Positions 26,940 to 34,138 of a DNA stretch of 64,000 nucleotides are shown here, piece by piece. The DNA comes from Streptomyces sp. NBC_00190. Lineage in GTDB: Bacteria; Actinomycetota; Actinomycetes; Streptomycetales; Streptomycetaceae. The DNA is taken from positions 7,378,001 to 7,442,000 of the forward strand of contig NZ_CP108131.1 of assembly GCF_036203305.1 (NCBI RefSeq), in the 5' to 3' direction. The number at the start of each line of letters is the position of its first letter. Within the stretch, counting starts at the first letter, position 1. The notes below the pieces were generated by a model. The model saw only the letters and a list, made by a program, of their open reading frames with translations. It searched no databases and was not told the DNA's origin. Both the position numbers and the translations under genes were made by a program.

Positions 26940-28009
26940 TCCGGCGCCAGCTTCCCCGTCAATTTCAGCGTCCGGTAGAAGGTGGCCGCCCGGCGGTCCT
27001 CCCGGCGGTCGGCCCTGATGTCCTTCTCGGTGAGAGCCGGATCGGCCATGTCGCTCTTGACCAGGAGCAGCAGGAGCCGGCCGTCGAGCAGGTCGAACAC
27101 CCGGTTCGCCAGGGCGAGCAGGGCCAGCCACCAGGGGATGCCGAGAACCGCCGTCGCCACGAGGAGGGCGAGGTCGACGGCCAGCCGGGCCCCGGGCGAG
27201 AGGTACTGCCGCCGGGCCAGCTGGCTCGCGAGCCAGAGCGCGGACCAGGCAGTCACCGTGAGGGTGGCCCAGGCCGTGGCGGCCAGCGTGCACAGGATCA
27301 CCAACTGGGCCCAGAGCCGCACCCGGACGTGCAGACGGATGAGATGGGCCTGCACCCGTGAGCTGATGTGTGCGACTCCGCTGTTCTCGGACCGCATGCC
27401 GATGCTCCGCGCCGTCCGCTTGCCCCGCCGCCGCTCCCGGGTCTCGAAGGAGTACGCCGCGGGGCGGTCCGGGCGGCCGGGCGAAAGGATCGGCCCCCGG
27501 TCGGACGGCTGCCGGTCCAGGGCGCAGACCCGGTGGCGTTCCGTCATGGCGCTGCGCAGCACGGCCCGTTCGGTCAGCCCCGTCCCGCGGAGGAACCGGC
27601 GTACGTCCTCGTCGTCCGCGCGGGCCTCCAGGCAGACGAGCAGGAGATGGGCGGTGTCGGCGGAGCCGTCCCCGGTCCGCCCCGTCCAGTACGCCAGCCT
27701 GCCGAGCGCGGCCGACGCGGCGGGGGAAAGGGGCACCACCCGGGTCCGGCCGTTCATGCCGGCCTCCGCGGCGGCGACCGCGTCGGTCGCCTCCTCGGTG
27801 AGGAAGTGGTGCGCGGCCAGGGACTTCATCACGAGCCGGGACCGCGAGGAGGGATCGCCCGAGCTCATCGACGCGTGCAGCAGGTGCATGGGTCCGACCG
27901 GTTCCCCCTCGCCGTCGGCCAGGGCCTGCGCGACCTCGACGCACCTGGTCAGAGCGGGAGTCCGGCGGGCGGAGGGTGATGCGCCACCCCGGGGCGGCTG
28001 CGCGGTCAT
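26936..28009 (-). CDS. Clp-N-like domain membrane protein
   Basis: 357 residues. The first 160 contain two repeats like the Clp R/N domain: ALTRCVEVAQALADGEGEPVGPMHLLHA and LSPAASAALGRLAYWTGRTGDGSADTAHLLLVCLEA. A basic linker and two strong hydrophobic stretches follow (about 232-262 and 282-310), then a charged tail rich in Arg/Asp. No ATPase module is present. Clp-N domains recognise peptides or adaptors, so this could be a membrane receptor or sensor feeding the CHAT protease. It overlaps both neighbours (ATGA with the upstream gene, GTGA with the CHAT gene). Function unknown; the Clp-N match is by pattern. Confidence 0.65.
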   Translation of the reverse strand: MTAQPPRGGASPSARRTPALTRCVEVAQALADGEGEPVGPMHLLHASMSSGDPSSRSRLVMKSLAAHHFLTEEATDAVAAAEAGMNGRTRVVPLSPAASAALGRLAYWTGRTGDGSADTAHLLLVCLEARADDEDVRRFLRGTGLTERAVLRSAMTERHRVCALDRQPSDRGPILSPGRPDRPAAYSFETRERRRGKRTARSIGMRSENSGVAHISSRVQAHLIRLHVRVRLWAQLVILCTLAATAWATLTVTAWSALWLASQLARRQYLSPGARLAVDLALLVATAVLGIPWWLALLALANRVFDLLDGRLLLLLVKSDMADPALTEKDIRADRREDRRAATFYRTLKLTGKLAPE

Positions 28010-28827
28010 GGGGCGGTTCGGTCTTCGAGCGGGCCGGACTGCGCGGGGACGCAGTCGGTCCAGCTGACGGGCGCGAGCTCCAGTTCCACGGGCTCGTCGG
28101 ACCCTCCATGGAGGCCTGCCTCGTCCTCGTATTCCTCCTCGTCGTCGTCCTCGTCGGAACGGAAGACCAGTTCCGGCGGGCCCACCAGCCTCCTGCGCAG
28201 CTGTACGGCCTGGAACAGCGGGGTGGCGCCGTCCGGGGCGAGCACGCTGGCAGCGATCCCGGACTTGGCGGTGACCGAGTAGTTCCCGATGGCGCCGGCG
28301 ACCGCCAGTGGTCCGCCCAGACTGCCCGCGCGAACCCGGAGGTTCATCTGGGCGCCGTGCTGCTCGGAGACGAGGATGGCGGTGGGGCCGGTGCGCACGA
28401 CCTCGGTCACGACGACGTACTCGGTGCGCCACGTCTTGTTCGCGTACCGCTCGCGAAGCGCCTCCTGGAGTGCGAGCAGGTTCCCGATGGTCTCCTGTAC
28501 GCAGCCCGATGCCTGGAAGAGCGTGGCTCCGCCCCGGTCGAAGGTGATGGACAGGTTGGTCATGACATCGGCCGCGGGGTCGTCCACGCGGGTGCCGGCG
28601 GTCACCGCGACACAGTCGGCCGAGGAGTAGTCGAGATCGACGGTCTTGCTCTCGGCGCCCCTGGTGAACGGGATGCCCAGTTCGTCGAGCGTGGTGACCT
28701 TTCTGAACCTGTGCTGCGAGATGAGGCCGACATCGCCCAGCGCGAGGGGGGTGGAGGGGAGCCAGCAGGCGAGGTACTTGTACTTCTTGTGCAGCTCACG
28801 CGTGTACCGGTCGGGGATGGAACTCAT
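28006..28827 (-). CDS. Putative gasdermin-like pore-forming protein (first gene of CHAT operon)
   Basis: 273 residues, no signal peptide. It has a Cys near the N-terminus (Cys21, YLACWLPS), then LALGDVGLI, a long beta-rich body, a helical segment (LALQEALRERY) and YVVVTEVVRTG...ILVSE..GAQMNLRV, ending in ATPLFQAVQLRRRL. This order, with the strand pattern before 'PLxFxAVQL', recalls bacterial gasdermins, which sit beside caspase-like or other proteases and are cleaved to release a pore-forming core. The last ~50 residues form a very acidic tail (DEDDDEEEYEDE, 224-235) that could be the inhibitory, cleavable part. All this is inference from memory of the family; no search was run. Stop overlaps the next ATG. 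Confidence 0.4.
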   Translation of the reverse strand: MSSIPDRYTRELHKKYKYLACWLPSTPLALGDVGLISQHRFRKVTTLDELGIPFTRGAESKTVDLDYSSADCVAVTAGTRVDDPAADVMTNLSITFDRGGATLFQASGCVQETIGNLLALQEALRERYANKTWRTEYVVVTEVVRTGPTAILVSEQHGAQMNLRVRAGSLGGPLAVAGAIGNYSVTAKSGIAASVLAPDGATPLFQAVQLRRRLVGPPELVFRSDEDDDEEEYEDEAGLHGGSDEPVELELAPVSWTDCVPAQSGPLEDRTAP

Positions 28828-29170
28828 GTCTGGCCTGGCCTCTCGCGCCGAATACTCCGTGAAACGAAGGGAGTTGGGACTCGGCCATCAGGCTAGGGGG
28901 AGTGGGGCGGCCTTGTCCTGCGATACGGGACGGGGGCGCTGCCCGAACGTGCGGGCGAACCCGGGCGGACAGCCGGGGCTGCCGTGCAGGGTCTGGGCCG
29001 TGGAGGGGTGCGGTACGGCCGATCAGAGGGGGGAAGGGCACTCCTTCGAGGGAACCGGGCGGCCGCAGCCAGTCGGTGGGGCACTCGGCTGCCGAAGAAA
29101 CTGTGTCGGCCCCAGCCGGGGCCGTGCGGCACCGCGGTGCCGCTGGCAGTTGCGAGGAGATGTACACGTG
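28828..29170. other. Divergent intergenic region (343 bp)
   Basis: It separates the CHAT operon (-) and chaplin gene (+) and must hold both promoters. It is G+C-rich with no gene supported; GAGGAG at 29154-29159 is the chaplin ribosome site. I see no clear operator. Confidence 0.5.
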
Positions 29171-29407
29171 ATGCGTGTGTGGAAGAGTGCGGGCCTTGCC
29201 CTGGCGGTCGGTCTGGCGGTCCTCGGCGGTGCGTCCTCGGCCTCGGCGGACGCCGAGGCTCACGGGATCGCGGCGGGCTCGCCCGGTGTCCTGTCGGGCA
29301 ACCTGATCCAGATCCCGATTCACATCCCGATCAACGTCTGCGGTAACAGCGTGAACGTGATCGGTGCGCTGAACCCGGCCGGTGGCAACGTCTGCGTCAA
29401 CACCTGA
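29171..29407 (+). CDS. Short chaplin
   Basis: 78 residues: a Sec signal peptide (SAGLALAVGLAVLGGASSASA) and one chaplin domain (GIAAGSPGVLSGNLIQIPIHIPINVCGNSVNVIGALNPAGG, with Cys57 and Cys75). Short chaplins are secreted amphipathic proteins that self-assemble into amyloid-like sheaths on aerial hyphae, making them hydrophobic. The two Cys allow the usual disulfide. There is no sortase motif, so it is the short class (ChpD-H type). An in-frame GTG lies just before at 29168. This gene is strong evidence for a streptomycete source. Confidence 0.95.
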   Translation: MRVWKSAGLALAVGLAVLGGASSASADAEAHGIAAGSPGVLSGNLIQIPIHIPINVCGNSVNVIGALNPAGGNVCVNT

Positions 29408-29423
29408 GGTTCCTGATCCCCAC

Positions 29424-29496
29424 TCGTCCCGTCCCGGCGCTCGCTGCCGGGGCGGGACGAGGTCGTATGCGGACGCGGCCCCGGCCGCGTCCGCAT
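29424..29496. terminator. Two tandem hairpins between convergent genes
   Basis: First hairpin arms 29424-29438 and 29446-29460 (15 bp, one G-U). Second is perfect: 29467-29480 with 29483-29496 (14 bp, 2-base loop). They separate the chaplin gene (+) from the NlpC/P60 gene (-). Confidence 0.8.
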
Positions 29497-29507
29497 CCCT
29501 CACGAGG

Positions 29508-30014
29508 TCAAGAGGCCCGCCCGTACCGGACGTTCCCGCTCCAGATCCGTTCGAGCCGTACGCGGGTGCCCGGGCGGGGGGCGTGCCAGATCTTGTCGTC
29601 GCCGGCGTAAATGCCCACGTGTTCCATGGTCGAGCCTCTGGGGAAGAACACCAGATCGCCGGGCGTGCGGTTCCGCCGGGAAATGTGCGAGGTTTCCTCG
29701 TACTGCTGGTCCGCGGTGCGCGGAAGTTGTCTGCCCGCTTTCTTGAAGGAATAGAGCGTCAGGCCCGAACAGTCGAACCGTTTGGGTCCTGTGGCGCCGC
29801 GGGCATAAGGTGCGCCTTCCTTGGAAGCGGCCACGGCCAATGCCGTGACCCCGTACGGCGCGGCCGCGTCGGCGGGCGAGGCGGGGCCGGCCGAGGCGCC
29901 GACGGTCAGCAGGAAGAGGAGCAGAAAAGCCCGGGGTAGAGGGAATCTTGCGGCGCGGCGAACAGGGTGCTGAGCCTGTCGGGCCTTACGGGAGCCGGTC
30001 CTTGAGACGGACAT
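29508..30014 (-). CDS. Secreted NlpC/P60 cell-wall peptidase
   Basis: 168 residues: a basic N-terminus, a hydrophobic signal segment (about 27-50) and an NlpC/P60 domain with catalytic Cys82 (RFDCSGLT), His132 (EHVGIY) and the third polar residue His144 (KIWHAPRPG). It should cleave peptidoglycan stem peptides between D-Glu and diaminopimelate. There is no SH3b or LysM wall-binding module. ATG 30014 has a perfect GGAGGT site; longer versions lack support. Divergent from the hydrolase at 30342 across an A+T-richer stretch. Confidence 0.92.
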   Translation of the reverse strand: MSVSRTGSRKARQAQHPVRRAARFPLPRAFLLLFLLTVGASAGPASPADAAAPYGVTALAVAASKEGAPYARGATGPKRFDCSGLTLYSFKKAGRQLPRTADQQYEETSHISRRNRTPGDLVFFPRGSTMEHVGIYAGDDKIWHAPRPGTRVRLERIWSGNVRYGRAS

Positions 30015-30341
30015 CGAGTTACCTCCGCGTTCGGGTGTGGGGGACGGTCGGTCGAATACGTCGAAGTCCTGCTTTCGGTGACCTAGGTCCTGGCGGCGAC
30101 GGCCGACCAGTTTTCTCCGATGCCGCCCGCAATTCACTTTCGACATGGGTTGAGTTGTATCGGTTCTGCAACAAATCCGCGAATTTATGGCAAACATATC
30201 CGACTGGCGTGTCCGACGTGCAATTCAGGGCCGGGTAGTTCGCGTGGTGCGGTTGACCGGGCCCGGCGGACGTCGCCAGACTCGATTGCCCGTGACCTCC
30301 GGCATCCGGACCGGGCGACCACCTCACGAGCAGGGGACGTT
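30015..30341. promoter_or_regulatory. Divergent promoter region with A+T-rich stretch
   Basis: 327 bp. The part around 30131-30202 is only about 42% G+C by hand count, far below the rest of the window, and includes AATTTATGGCAAACATAT. Likely holds the promoters of the NlpC/P60 and hydrolase genes. A 10-bp palindrome GACCTAGGTC lies at 30080-30089. I looked for the c-di-AMP (ydaO) riboswitch often found before such genes and did not find it. Confidence 0.45.
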
Positions 30342-31106
30342 GTGACTGGACAGGTAATTCCGCACGAGGTGCAGGGCAGCGGCTCCCGGCACGCGCTCGT
30401 GCTCCACAACTGGTTCGGCGACCGGTCGAGCTTCGACCCGATGCGCGAGTACCTGGACGGCGACGCGTTCGGCTACGCCTTCCTGGACTGCCGGGGATAC
30501 GGGGAGGCCATCGACACCGAGGGAGCCTTCACCATGGAGGAGGTGGCCGCGGACGCCCTCGCCGTGGCCGACCACCTGGGCTGGGACACCTTCTCCGTCA
30601 TCGGCCACTCCATGGGCGCCAAGGCGGCCCAACTGATGCTGCTGGACGCCCCGGCGCGCGTCCGCTCGATCGTCGCCGTCTCGCCCGTGCCCGCGTCCGG
30701 CTTCCCGCTCGAAGGGGAAGCGTGGGAGCTGTTCGCCGGTGCGGCGAAGAACCCCGGCAACCGCAGGGCGATCATCGACAACACCACCGGCGGAAAGCGC
30801 GACGACGCCTGGCTGGACGCCATGGTGAGCCGCTCGGTGGGGAACTCGTCGGCGACGGCCTTCCGCGCGTACCTGGACTCCTGGTCCCGTGACGACTTCC
30901 ACGAGCACGTGAAGGACCACCCCGTCCCCGTCCTCCTCGTCGCCGGTGTGAACGACCCGGCGCTGGGACCCGAGGCCATGCGGGCCACCTGGCTGCGGTG
31001 GTACCCCAATGCCGAGCTCGAAGTGCTCCCGGACGCGGGCCACTACGCGCCTGAGGAGAGCCCCGAGGCCCTCGCCGCGCTCGTGGAGGGGTTCCTCGGC
31101 CGCTGA
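30342..31106 (+). CDS. Alpha/beta hydrolase
   Basis: 254 residues: oxyanion region LHNWFGD, nucleophile elbow GHSMG, acid Asp (VAGVNDPALG) and catalytic His (AGHYAPEE). A typical soluble lipase/haloperoxidase-like hydrolase, probably an esterase; the substrate is unknown. It starts at GTG 30342 with a GGGGAC patch upstream. There is no signal peptide. It is transcribed alone and ends at a perfect hairpin shared with lysA. Confidence 0.88.
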   Translation: MTGQVIPHEVQGSGSRHALVLHNWFGDRSSFDPMREYLDGDAFGYAFLDCRGYGEAIDTEGAFTMEEVAADALAVADHLGWDTFSVIGHSMGAKAAQLMLLDAPARVRSIVAVSPVPASGFPLEGEAWELFAGAAKNPGNRRAIIDNTTGGKRDDAWLDAMVSRSVGNSSATAFRAYLDSWSRDDFHEHVKDHPVPVLLVAGVNDPALGPEAMRATWLRWYPNAELEVLPDAGHYAPEESPEALAALVEGFLGR

Positions 31107-31177
31107 GGGCCGTGGGCGAGGGATCCGCGGGGCCGAGCGGGACCGAGTCCGGTGCGCGCACCTCCGTACGTCCGTGC

Positions 31178-31210
31178 GTCCGCGGCGGGATCACGGATCC
31201 CGCCGCGGAC
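31178..31210. terminator. Bidirectional hairpin terminator
   Basis: Perfect 15-bp stem (31178-31192 with 31196-31210), 3-base loop, between the convergent hydrolase and lysA-type gene. Confidence 0.8.
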
Positions 31211-31216
31211 GCGGCC

Positions 31217-32551
31217 TCAGTCGCCGATGTCCCGACTGCGGAAGTCTTCCAGCGTCTCGCGCCGCACGAGGAGCCTGGCCGCGCCCTCGTGGACCGCGAT
31301 GACCGCCGGGCGGCCCACGAGGTTGTAGCCGGATGCCATCGACAGCTGGTAGGCGCCCGCCACCGGGACGGCGAGCAGATCGCCGGGGCGGATGTCGTCC
31401 GGCAGTTCGACGTCGGCGGCGAGGATGTCGCCCGCCTCGCAGTGCCGGCCGACGACGGTGGCCGTGCACGGCGCGGCCGTGGAGCCGCGGCCGATCAGGC
31501 GGGGCGCGTAGCGCACCCCGTACAGCGCGGGCCGCGGATTGTCGCTCATCCCGCCGTCGACGGCGACGAACACCCGCTCGCCGGTGTGCTTGACGGCGAG
31601 GACCCGGTACAGCGCGACCCCCGCCGGACCGGCCACGGCCCGCCCGGGCTCGATGACGAGCCGGGGAACGGTGAGTCCTGCGGCGGCGCAGCCCCGGGCG
31701 AGCTCGGTACGCAGCCTCCCGGCGAGCGCGGTGATGTCGAGGACGGGCTCGCCCGGCCGGTAGGCGATGCCGTGGCCGCCGCCCATGTCCAGCTCGGGCA
31801 GGCAGATCCCGTGCGTGTCGCGGATGCGCGCCATCAGCCCCACCATCCGCCGCAGGGCCACCAGGTAGGGCTTCACGTCGGTGATCTGCGAGCCGATGTG
31901 GCAGTGCAGGCCGGTCAGTTCGAGCCGCGGCTGGCCGAGGATCCGCTTGACGGCGTGCTGCGCGCCCCCGTCGGTGAGGGAGAGGCCGAACTTCTGGTCG
32001 TCCGTACCGGTGCGGATCTTGTCGTGGCCGCCGGCCGAGACCCCCGGTACGACCCGCACCATGACCTTCTGGCGCCCGTCGGGGCCGACGGCGGCCGCGA
32101 TCCTGGCGATCTCGGACGGACTGTCGATGACGATCCGCCCCACGCCGAGGCGCAGCGCCGCCTCCAGGTCACGGGGCGATTTGGCGTTGCCGTGCAGCAC
32201 GATGCGATCGGGCGGGAAGCCGGCGGTGACGGCGAGCTCCAGCTCCCCGGCCGAGCACACGTCCAGGCCCAGCCCTTCCTCCTGGACCCAGCGGACCATG
32301 GCGCGGGACAGGAACGCCTTGGCGGCGTACAGCACGTCGGCGTCGGGGAATGCGTCCCGATAGGTCCGGCAGCGCCCGCGTACCTCGCCTTCGTCCAGTA
32401 CGTAGGCCGGTGTGTCGAACCGGTCGGCGATCTCGGTGAGGGGGACTCCGCCGACGGCCAGGCCGCCGTGCGGGAGCGGGGTCGTGGACGCGGGCCAGAT
32501 GGACAGTTCGCCGGCACCGGCCGGCATCTCGGAGAGGACGGCGATGGTCAT
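31217..32551 (-). CDS. lysA: Diaminopimelate decarboxylase-type PLP enzyme
   Basis: 444 residues of fold type III PLP decarboxylases. The PLP Lys78 lies in LYAAKAF, then ELDMGGGHGIAY, VIEPGRAVAG, and the C-terminal half has DGGMSDNPRPALYG and the active-site Cys in HCEAGDIL, as in LysA. The reaction would be meso-diaminopimelate to L-lysine. As it lies 12 bp after a SAV_915-like gene, divergent from an iron-boxed siderophore importer, it may be a second LysA that feeds lysine into cadaverine for siderophore synthesis. That link is an inference. A role with another diamino acid is possible. Confidence 0.88.
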   Translation of the reverse strand: MTIAVLSEMPAGAGELSIWPASTTPLPHGGLAVGGVPLTEIADRFDTPAYVLDEGEVRGRCRTYRDAFPDADVLYAAKAFLSRAMVRWVQEEGLGLDVCSAGELELAVTAGFPPDRIVLHGNAKSPRDLEAALRLGVGRIVIDSPSEIARIAAAVGPDGRQKVMVRVVPGVSAGGHDKIRTGTDDQKFGLSLTDGGAQHAVKRILGQPRLELTGLHCHIGSQITDVKPYLVALRRMVGLMARIRDTHGICLPELDMGGGHGIAYRPGEPVLDITALAGRLRTELARGCAAAGLTVPRLVIEPGRAVAGPAGVALYRVLAVKHTGERVFVAVDGGMSDNPRPALYGVRYAPRLIGRGSTAAPCTATVVGRHCEAGDILAADVELPDDIRPGDLLAVPVAGAYQLSMASGYNLVGRPAVIAVHEGAARLLVRRETLEDFRSRDIGD

Positions 32552-32563
32552 GTGCGATCCCCT

Positions 32564-32953
32564 TCAGGCCGTCCTGGCCGTGGTCTCGGGTGCCGAAGGG
32601 ACCGGCGGGACCGGTGGGACCGGTGGGACCGGTACGCCGACCGGGACGGTGGCCGCCGCCGCGGCGACCGGGGGAGCGGTGAGGGCCGGGTCGACGGTCA
32701 GCAGGTGCACTCCGAGCGGTTCGGCCATCGCCCGGAGCGCGGCTTCCGAGAGCCGTATCCAGGGCTGCTCCGTGCCGAGCGCGGCGGCGAGCCGGTCCGG
32801 GCTCGTGAAGCCGACGGCGGTACGCGTTCCCAGCGGGGTGCGGAACAGCCGCACCACCAGGTGCGCTCCTACGGGCCGGGCGGGCACGTACAGCGGCCCG
32901 GCCGGGGTCCGTTCTTCAGGCTCGGGGTCGTCGTCGTACAGGAACAAACACAT
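32564..32953 (-). CDS. SAV_915-like small protein with Val-Pro-Pro repeats
   Basis: 129 residues. The body (HLVVRLFRTPLGTRTAVGFTSPDRLAAALG, WIRLSEAALRAMAEPLGVHLLTVDP) resembles the SAV_915/SseB-like small proteins common in Streptomyces, of unknown function. The C-terminus holds a Pro-Val tract (VPVPPVPPVPPVP) encoded by four tandem 9-bp units at 32598-32633. ATG 32953 follows GGGAGGG. It is the first gene of a two-gene unit with the lysA-type gene. Confidence 0.7.
   Translation of the reverse strand: MCLFLYDDDPEPEERTPAGPLYVPARPVGAHLVVRLFRTPLGTRTAVGFTSPDRLAAALGTEQPWIRLSEAALRAMAEPLGVHLLTVDPALTAPPVAAAAATVPVGVPVPPVPPVPPVPSAPETTARTA
32598..32633. repeat. Four tandem 9-bp units GGGACCGGY
   Basis: In-frame repeat coding the Val-Pro-Pro tract of the SAV_915-like protein. 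A whole number of codons per unit means copy number can change without a frameshift. Confidence 0.75.
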
Positions 32954-33267
32954 GGGGCCCTCCCTGAGGAACCACGAATGGCGACTGGTGCCCCGGGCGC
33001 GGGGAGGCGGTCCGGGACGCACCTCGAAGGTATCCCCGTATCCGCGCGCCGACGGCCACCCCGTAACGCGACCCATACGCCGACTGGCCGAGTCCTGACG
33101 CATCGTTGATGCCCGCGCAAGGGGGCGTGAGAGCGACGAGGGGGCGCGTGGTGGTGCGTGAGATCTCGACCTGATCACAAGGCGTCCGAGCCCGGACCAT
33201 TCCTTTTAGGTGTGCCTTACCTAAGTTGTATGGTGACGCGGTCGGATCGGCGATCGGGAGGCAAGTG
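32954..33267. promoter_or_regulatory. Divergent iron-regulated intergenic region
   Basis: 314 bp between the SAV_915-like gene (-) and the siderophore ABC importer (+). It contains one iron box near the importer side. No gene is supported inside. Confidence 0.6.
33206..33224. promoter_or_regulatory. Iron box (DmdR/IdeR site)
   Basis: TTAGGTGTGCCTTACCTAA matches the 19-bp DmdR1/IdeR consensus TTAGGTTAGGCTAACCTAA closely and lies 44 bp before the start of the siderophore importer. Iron-bound DmdR should repress the operon. Confidence 0.9.
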
Positions 33268-34113
33268 GTGTCCTTAGGTGACGTCCGTCTGGTGGCGGAC
33301 GATCTGGACGTCGGGCACGCGGGTCGCCCTGTCCTGAAACAGGTGAGCCTGACGCTGCGGGCCGGCGCGATCACCGTACTGGTAGGCCCCAACGGCTGCG
33401 GCAAGTCGACCCTTTTGCGCACGGTGGCCGGTCTCCTGCCGCCGATCGGCGGCGAAGTGCGCATCGACGGCGAACCCCTTCGCCGGCTCGCCCGGCGCAC
33501 GCTGTCCCAGCGCCTGGCGTTCCTCCCGCAGACCTCGCACGCTCCGGCCGGGGTGACGGTACGTGAGCTCGTACGCCACGGCCGGTACGCCCATCGCGGC
33601 GCGCTCGCCCGGCACACCGGCGAGGACACCGAATCCATCGAGTGGGCGCTCGACGTCACCGACGCGGCCCCGCTGATGGACCGCCGACTCGACGAACTGT
33701 CGGGCGGTGAGCGCCAACGGGCCTGGCTGGCCATGGTGCTGGCGCAGCGCGCGGGGGTCCTGCTGCTGGACGAGCCCACCACCTACCTCGACATGCGCCA
33801 CCAGTTCGAAGTGCTGGACGTGGTGCGGCGACTGGCCCGGGAACACGGCATCGCCTGCGGGGTGGTGCTGCACGACCTGATGCAGGCGGCGGCTTACGCG
33901 GACGAGGTGGTCGTCGTCGCGGACGGCGCGATCGCCGCGTCCGGGGCACCGCAGGACGTGCTGACCCCGGACGTCATCCACCAGGCCTTCGGCCTGCGGG
34001 TCGCCGTCGTCCGCGATCCGCGGACCGGATACCTCGCCTGCTTCCCGCAGCGCTCCGACGCAGATGCCGAAGCCGGCGCCGATTCCGGCGCCGAGCCCGC
34101 CGCCACGTCCTGA
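33268..34113 (+). CDS. Ferric-siderophore ABC transporter ATP-binding protein
   Basis: 281 residues: Walker A GPNGCGKS, signature LSGGERQRAWLAMVL, Walker B LLLDEPTTYLD, switch His in VLHDLMQAAAYAD. This is the FecE/FhuC class. GTG 33268, 6 bases after GGGAGG, is preferred (GTG 33265 also possible). A short Asp/Ala/Glu-rich tail follows. It is the first gene of a three-gene importer unit (ATPase, lipoprotein, fused permease) directly behind an iron box. Confidence 0.93.
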   Translation: MSLGDVRLVADDLDVGHAGRPVLKQVSLTLRAGAITVLVGPNGCGKSTLLRTVAGLLPPIGGEVRIDGEPLRRLARRTLSQRLAFLPQTSHAPAGVTVRELVRHGRYAHRGALARHTGEDTESIEWALDVTDAAPLMDRRLDELSGGERQRAWLAMVLAQRAGVLLLDEPTTYLDMRHQFEVLDVVRRLAREHGIACGVVLHDLMQAAAYADEVVVVADGAIAASGAPQDVLTPDVIHQAFGLRVAVVRDPRTGYLACFPQRSDADAEAGADSGAEPAATS

Positions 34114-34138
34114 ACCCGCACACAAGGAGAGTCCCACC

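Noticed and set aside
30015..30341. c-di-AMP (ydaO) riboswitch before the NlpC/P60 gene
   Set aside because: Such switches precede many Streptomyces wall hydrolase genes, but the conserved core was not found in the reverse-strand leader.
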